Assembly: GCA_049671745.1 (NCBI GenBank)
Contig: JBATVL010000076.1
Location: 1 to 64,000 of the forward strand
Length of the DNA: 64,000 nt
Source of the DNA: SNAP01 sp049671745
GTDB taxonomy: Bacteria > Bacteroidota > Bacteroidia > Bacteroidales > Marinifilaceae
Reading direction: 5' to 3'
Shown: positions 61,197 to 64,000 of the stretch, in pieces
How positions within the stretch are numbered: the first letter of the stretch is position 1
How the letters are laid out: every line of letters begins with the position of its first letter
Notes under the pieces: model-generated
Seen by the model: only the letters and a program-made list of their open reading frames with translations
Told to the model about the DNA's origin: nothing
The model's database searches: none
Translations under genes and position numbers: made by a program

Positions 61197-61955
61197 GTGA
61201 GAATAAAAAGTATTTTGGTTTCGCAACCTAAACCCCAAACTGATAAGTCACCTTATTTTGACTTAGCAGAGAAGTATAATGTTGATATTACTTTTAGACC
61301 TTTTATACAAGTTGAAGGTGTAAGTACTAAAGAGTTCAGACAAGAAAGAATAACTATTCTTGATCATACAGCTGTTATCTTCACTAGTCGCACAGCTATT
61401 GATCATTTCTTTAGAATTGCTAAAGAAATGAGAGTTGAAGTGCCAGACGATATGAAGTATTTCTGTATTTCAGAGTCTATAGCTTTCTACCTGCAAAAGT
61501 ATATTGTCTATCGTAAAAGAAAAATCTTCCATGGCGAAAGAAGCATAGAGGATTTAACTAAAACATTAACAAAGCACAAGAATGAGAAATTTCTTCTTCC
61601 TCTTGCTGACATTCATAAACAATCAATCCCTGCGTTGTTAGATAAGCTTAAGTTGAAATATACAAAAGCTATTCTTTACAGAACAGTAAGCAGTGATTTA
61701 TCTGACATTAAAGATATCAATGAGTTTGATATATTGGCTTTTTATACTCCTTCTGGAATTAAGTCATTAGTTCAAAATTTTGAAAACTTTAAACAAAACA
61801 ATACTAAAATTGCTGCTTTTGGCCCTGCTACATCTAAGGCTATTGTTGACTCTGGACTTAAATTAGATATACAAGCTCCTATGCCTCAAGCTCCTTCTAT
61901 GACTATGGCTTTAGAGCAATTTATAAAGAAATACAATAAAGACACAAAGAAGTAA
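61197..61955 (+). CDS. hemD: Uroporphyrinogen-III synthase
   Basis: Closes the tetrapyrrole ring in heme and siroheme synthesis. I chose the GTG at 61197 because ensuing (M)RIKSILVSQPKP matches the usual Bacteroidetes N-terminus; the ATG at 61167 would add ten basic and hydrophobic residues. The 252-residue protein shows VIFTSRTAIDHFF near 70, KFLLPLADIHKQSIPALL near 138 and the HemD signature AFYTPSGIKSLVQNF near 184, then AAFGPATSKAIVDSG. Other heme genes are absent from the window. Confidence 0.88.
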   Translation: MRIKSILVSQPKPQTDKSPYFDLAEKYNVDITFRPFIQVEGVSTKEFRQERITILDHTAVIFTSRTAIDHFFRIAKEMRVEVPDDMKYFCISESIAFYLQKYIVYRKRKIFHGERSIEDLTKTLTKHKNEKFLLPLADIHKQSIPALLDKLKLKYTKAILYRTVSSDLSDIKDINEFDILAFYTPSGIKSLVQNFENFKQNNTKIAAFGPATSKAIVDSGLKLDIQAPMPQAPSMTMALEQFIKKYNKDTKK

Positions 61956-61977
61956 TTCTACTGTTATATAGAGTTAA

Positions 61978-62014
61978 GGGTATTCAATTTAAAAGATTGA
62001 ATACCCTTTTTTTG
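61978..62014 (+). terminator. Intrinsic terminator of hemD
   Basis: GGGTATTCAAT (61978-61988) and ATTGAATACCC (61996-62006) are perfect arms over a 7-base loop, followed by eight Ts. Confidence 0.92.
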
Positions 62015-62049
62015 TAATTTTACACTAAATTTGTAGTAAATATAGATAT

Positions 62050-62454
62050 ATGTTAGATAAGTCCTTTAAATTCAGAAAGAGCGAGCGACTGTGCTGCGAA
62101 ACACGTATAGAAGATCTTTTTAAAGAAAGTGATAGCTTTTTTGTGTATCCTTTTCGTGTAGTGTGGAAAATCGTAGAAGAAGAAAGAACATTTCCAGCTC
62201 AGATTGCTATCTCTGTTGGAAAGAAAAGAATACGTACAGCAGTGAAACGAAACCATCTAAAGAGACGTATTAGAGAAGCATATAGATTGAATAAGCATAT
62301 ACTTACTGATATGCTTGATAATAAATCTATTGACTTTATGCTTATATATATGACTAGCGAAATGAAGGAATTTGAGGTCTTTGATCGTTCTATGATTAAA
62401 CTTTTAAATAAATTAAAATCTGATATTTTGACGTCAGAAGAAACTAATTCTTAA
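62050..62454 (+). CDS. rnpA: Ribonuclease P protein component
   Basis: Protein subunit that helps RNase P bind pre-tRNA. The 134-residue protein has the signature KKRIRTAVKRNHLKRRIREAY (residues about 57-77, quoted here as RTAVKRNHLKRRIREAY), the RNR-like helix, and the usual basic charge. rpmH and dnaA are not adjacent. A -7 box, TAAATTTG, lies at 62026-62033. Its stop overlaps the yidD start (TAATG). Confidence 0.94.
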   Translation: MLDKSFKFRKSERLCCETRIEDLFKESDSFFVYPFRVVWKIVEEERTFPAQIAISVGKKRIRTAVKRNHLKRRIREAYRLNKHILTDMLDNKSIDFMLIYMTSEMKEFEVFDRSMIKLLNKLKSDILTSEETNS

Positions 62455-62675
62455 TGAAGAAATTTTTAGCGGCTTTACTAATTCTACCTATTAAGTTTTA
62501 TCAGTTGTGTTTATCACCTTTAAAACCTAATGTATGTAGATACACTCCAACTTGTTCTGAATATGCTATTCAGGCTTTGAAGAAACATGGCCCTTTTAAA
62601 GGTTTTTACTTAGCATTAAAGAGAATCATATCTTGTAATCCTTGGGGAGGCAGTGGTTATGATCCTGTACCCTAA
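62454..62675 (+). CDS. yidD: Membrane protein insertion efficiency factor YidD
   Basis: A 73-residue protein with the YidD signature CRYTPTCSEYAIQALKKHG and the ending CNPWGGSGYDPVP. It aids YidC-mediated membrane insertion. In many bacteria it follows rnpA directly, as it does here with a one-base overlap. The N-terminal helix is amphipathic and hydrophobic. Confidence 0.95.
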   Translation: MKKFLAALLILPIKFYQLCLSPLKPNVCRYTPTCSEYAIQALKKHGPFKGFYLALKRIISCNPWGGSGYDPVP

Positions 62676-62690
62676 ATATAGATCATACAC

Positions 62691-64000
62691 ATGAATAAAA
62701 TGAAATTATTTCTCGGGAAGTTTAAATTTGCTTTTATTGCTATTATCATGGTAGTTATTCTTTTAAGTACTACTAGAGATGAAAGAAATTTTAATATTAG
62801 TAAGAGTTTAAGTATATATGCCACTCTTTTTAGGGAGTTGGATATGTTCTATGTTGATGCTTTTGAGCCTCAGGATTTGGTTGAGAAATCAATAAAGAGT
62901 CTTCTTAAAAATCTTGATCCTTATACTGTATTTTATTCAGAAAAGAATGGTGATAAACTTACTCTTCTTACAAAAGGAGAATATGGTGGAATAGGTAGTA
63001 TTATAAGTACTAAAAATAAAAAAGTACAGATAGTTGAGGTTTACGAGGGAACTCCTTCTCAAAAAGCTGGTTTAAGAGCTGGTGATGAAATTTTATCTAT
63101 AGATGGTCATTCTCTTAAAGATAAAGGAATTACACAAGTTAGTGATTTATTAAAAGGAAAAGCTAATACTTTTGTGGAGTTAGAGATCATGCGATTTGAT
63201 AAGGATAAATCTTTTAATAAAAAGTTTAAGAGAGAAACTATTAAACTTCCTTCTCTTCCTTATTATGGAATGTTAGAGAATAAGGTTGGATATATCTACT
63301 TTGAGAAATTTACTAATAATTCTTCAAGAGATGTTCGTAAAGCTCTTATTAATCTAAAATCTGATGGTGCTACTTCTATTATTCTAGACTTACGTTCTAA
63401 CCCTGGTGGGTTATTAGGTGAGGCAGCTGAAATCACTAATTTCTTTATTCCTAAAGGTGATACCATTGTTTCTACTAAAGGTAGAATAGATAAGATGAAT
63501 CATGCATATATTGCGAAAAGTAATCCTATAATGCCTGATATGCCTTTAGTTGTTTTAGTTGGTAGAGGTTCTGCTTCTGCTTCTGAAATTGTAGCAGGTG
63601 CTATTCAGGATCTTGATAGAGGGCTTATTATGGGACAAAGAAGCTTTGGTAAAGGTTTAGTACAAACAACAAGAGATCTTGTTTATAACACTAAATTAAA
63701 GCTTACTACAGCTAAATATTATACTCCAAGTGGAAGATGTGTTCAAGCTTTAGATTATAGTCATAGAAATGAGGATGGGAGTGTTGGAAATGTAGCCGAC
63801 TCTCTTATTTCAGATTTTAAAACTAAGAATGGGCGAATAGTTCATGATGGTGGTGGAGTGACTCCTGATATTAAGATTTTAGGTAAAGAGTATGCAGCAA
63901 TTTTTAAAGAATTAGTATTGAATGATGTAATATTTAATTTTGCTACAGAATATCTTTCTACTAACAAAATAGATATGGATGGAGCTGATTTTAAAGTAGA
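62691..64000 (+). CDS. S41 family C-terminal processing peptidase, truncated by the window end
   Basis: The reading frame opens at the ATG at 62691 (a second ATG at 62700) and runs off the end, so only about 436 residues are seen. After a membrane anchor (about residues 13-28) come the N-terminal part with LDPYTVFYSE, a PDZ domain (GEYGGIGSII to about residue 190) and the S41 protease core. The catalytic serine lies in GRGSASASEIVAGA and the lysine in RSFGKGLVQTT. It is a periplasmic tail-specific protease of the CtpA type. The frame starts 15 bases after yidD. Confidence 0.92.
   Translation, partial: MNKMKLFLGKFKFAFIAIIMVVILLSTTRDERNFNISKSLSIYATLFRELDMFYVDAFEPQDLVEKSIKSLLKNLDPYTVFYSEKNGDKLTLLTKGEYGGIGSIISTKNKKVQIVEVYEGTPSQKAGLRAGDEILSIDGHSLKDKGITQVSDLLKGKANTFVELEIMRFDKDKSFNKKFKRETIKLPSLPYYGMLENKVGYIYFEKFTNNSSRDVRKALINLKSDGATSIILDLRSNPGGLLGEAAEITNFFIPKGDTIVSTKGRIDKMNHAYIAKSNPIMPDMPLVVLVGRGSASASEIVAGAIQDLDRGLIMGQRSFGKGLVQTTRDLVYNTKLKLTTAKYYTPSGRCVQALDYSHRNEDGSVGNVADSLISDFKTKNGRIVHDGGGVTPDIKILGKEYAAIFKELVLNDVIFNFATEYLSTNKIDMDGADFKV

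Noticed and set aside
62691..64000. The last gene as a pseudogene
   Set aside because: The frame is open and the catalytic serine and lysine motifs are intact; it is cut only by the end of the window.

Overview
The window looks like chromosomal DNA of an AT-rich member of the Bacteroidota, most likely Bacteroidales. Support comes from families typical of that phylum (DUF4271, DUF4292, RprX/RprY, a KDSA-type DAHP synthase fused to chorismate mutase, the exbB-exbD-exbD cluster with an extra membrane protein), lipoproteins with lipobox cysteines followed by lysine/acidic residues, near absence of Shine-Dalgarno sequences, and many upstream boxes matching the Bacteroidetes -7 element TAnnTTTG. 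There are no tRNA or rRNA genes, insertion sequences, prophage or CRISPR array that I can recognise. Nearly all of the roughly 60 genes are housekeeping or envelope genes.

Layout. 0-6 kb: an M18 aminopeptidase and three tandem paralogous lipoproteins. 6-14 kb: a minus-strand run of TetR regulator, TolC-like channel, HlyD adaptor, two ABC-2 permeases and a class A penicillin-binding protein. 14-17.4 kb: sulfate activation and reduction (DUF2061, cysH, cysD, cysN). 17.4-20 kb: TonB-energising ExbB/ExbD genes. 20-24.5 kb: asparaginase, TatD, glutamate dehydrogenase, DprA. 24.5-27 kb: aroB and aroA. 27-32.8 kb: tadA, an unusual CPBP protease fusion, and a MATE/MarR pair flanked by two paralogous outer-membrane proteins. 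32.9-39.8 kb: pgk, the RprXY two-component system, rpiB, argR, panC, panD, rfaE2. 39.9-49.3 kb: a phosphoesterase lipoprotein, a flippase, dut, a sugar nucleotidyltransferase, a TPR protein, a DUF4292 lipoprotein and an EnvC-like protein. 49.5-55.9 kb: anti-sigma-like ATPase, ybeY, mnmG, adenine deaminase, uvrC. 56-64 kb: DAHP synthase/chorismate mutase, polA, DUF4271, hemD, rnpA, yidD and a truncated S41 protease.

The most unusual structures are two intergenic elements, about 26955-27297 and 57214-57446. Each is built from contiguous degenerate 11-bp units kept in strict register. Each has AAAG words every 11 bp on the left, mirrored by CTTT or TTT words every 11 bp on the right around one dyad centre, and both have the same word, AAAGTCG-Y-TCAC, at the innermost left unit. 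They are not explained by any feature family I know.

The first element lies close to an apparent change in strand composition. To its left, minus-strand genes are G/T-rich at third positions; to its right, plus-strand genes are, and most genes there lie on the plus strand. That is the pattern of a replication origin. A near-consensus ParB site (parS) lies 25 kb to the right, between mnmG and ade. Origin function is inference and needs cumulative skew on the whole chromosome.
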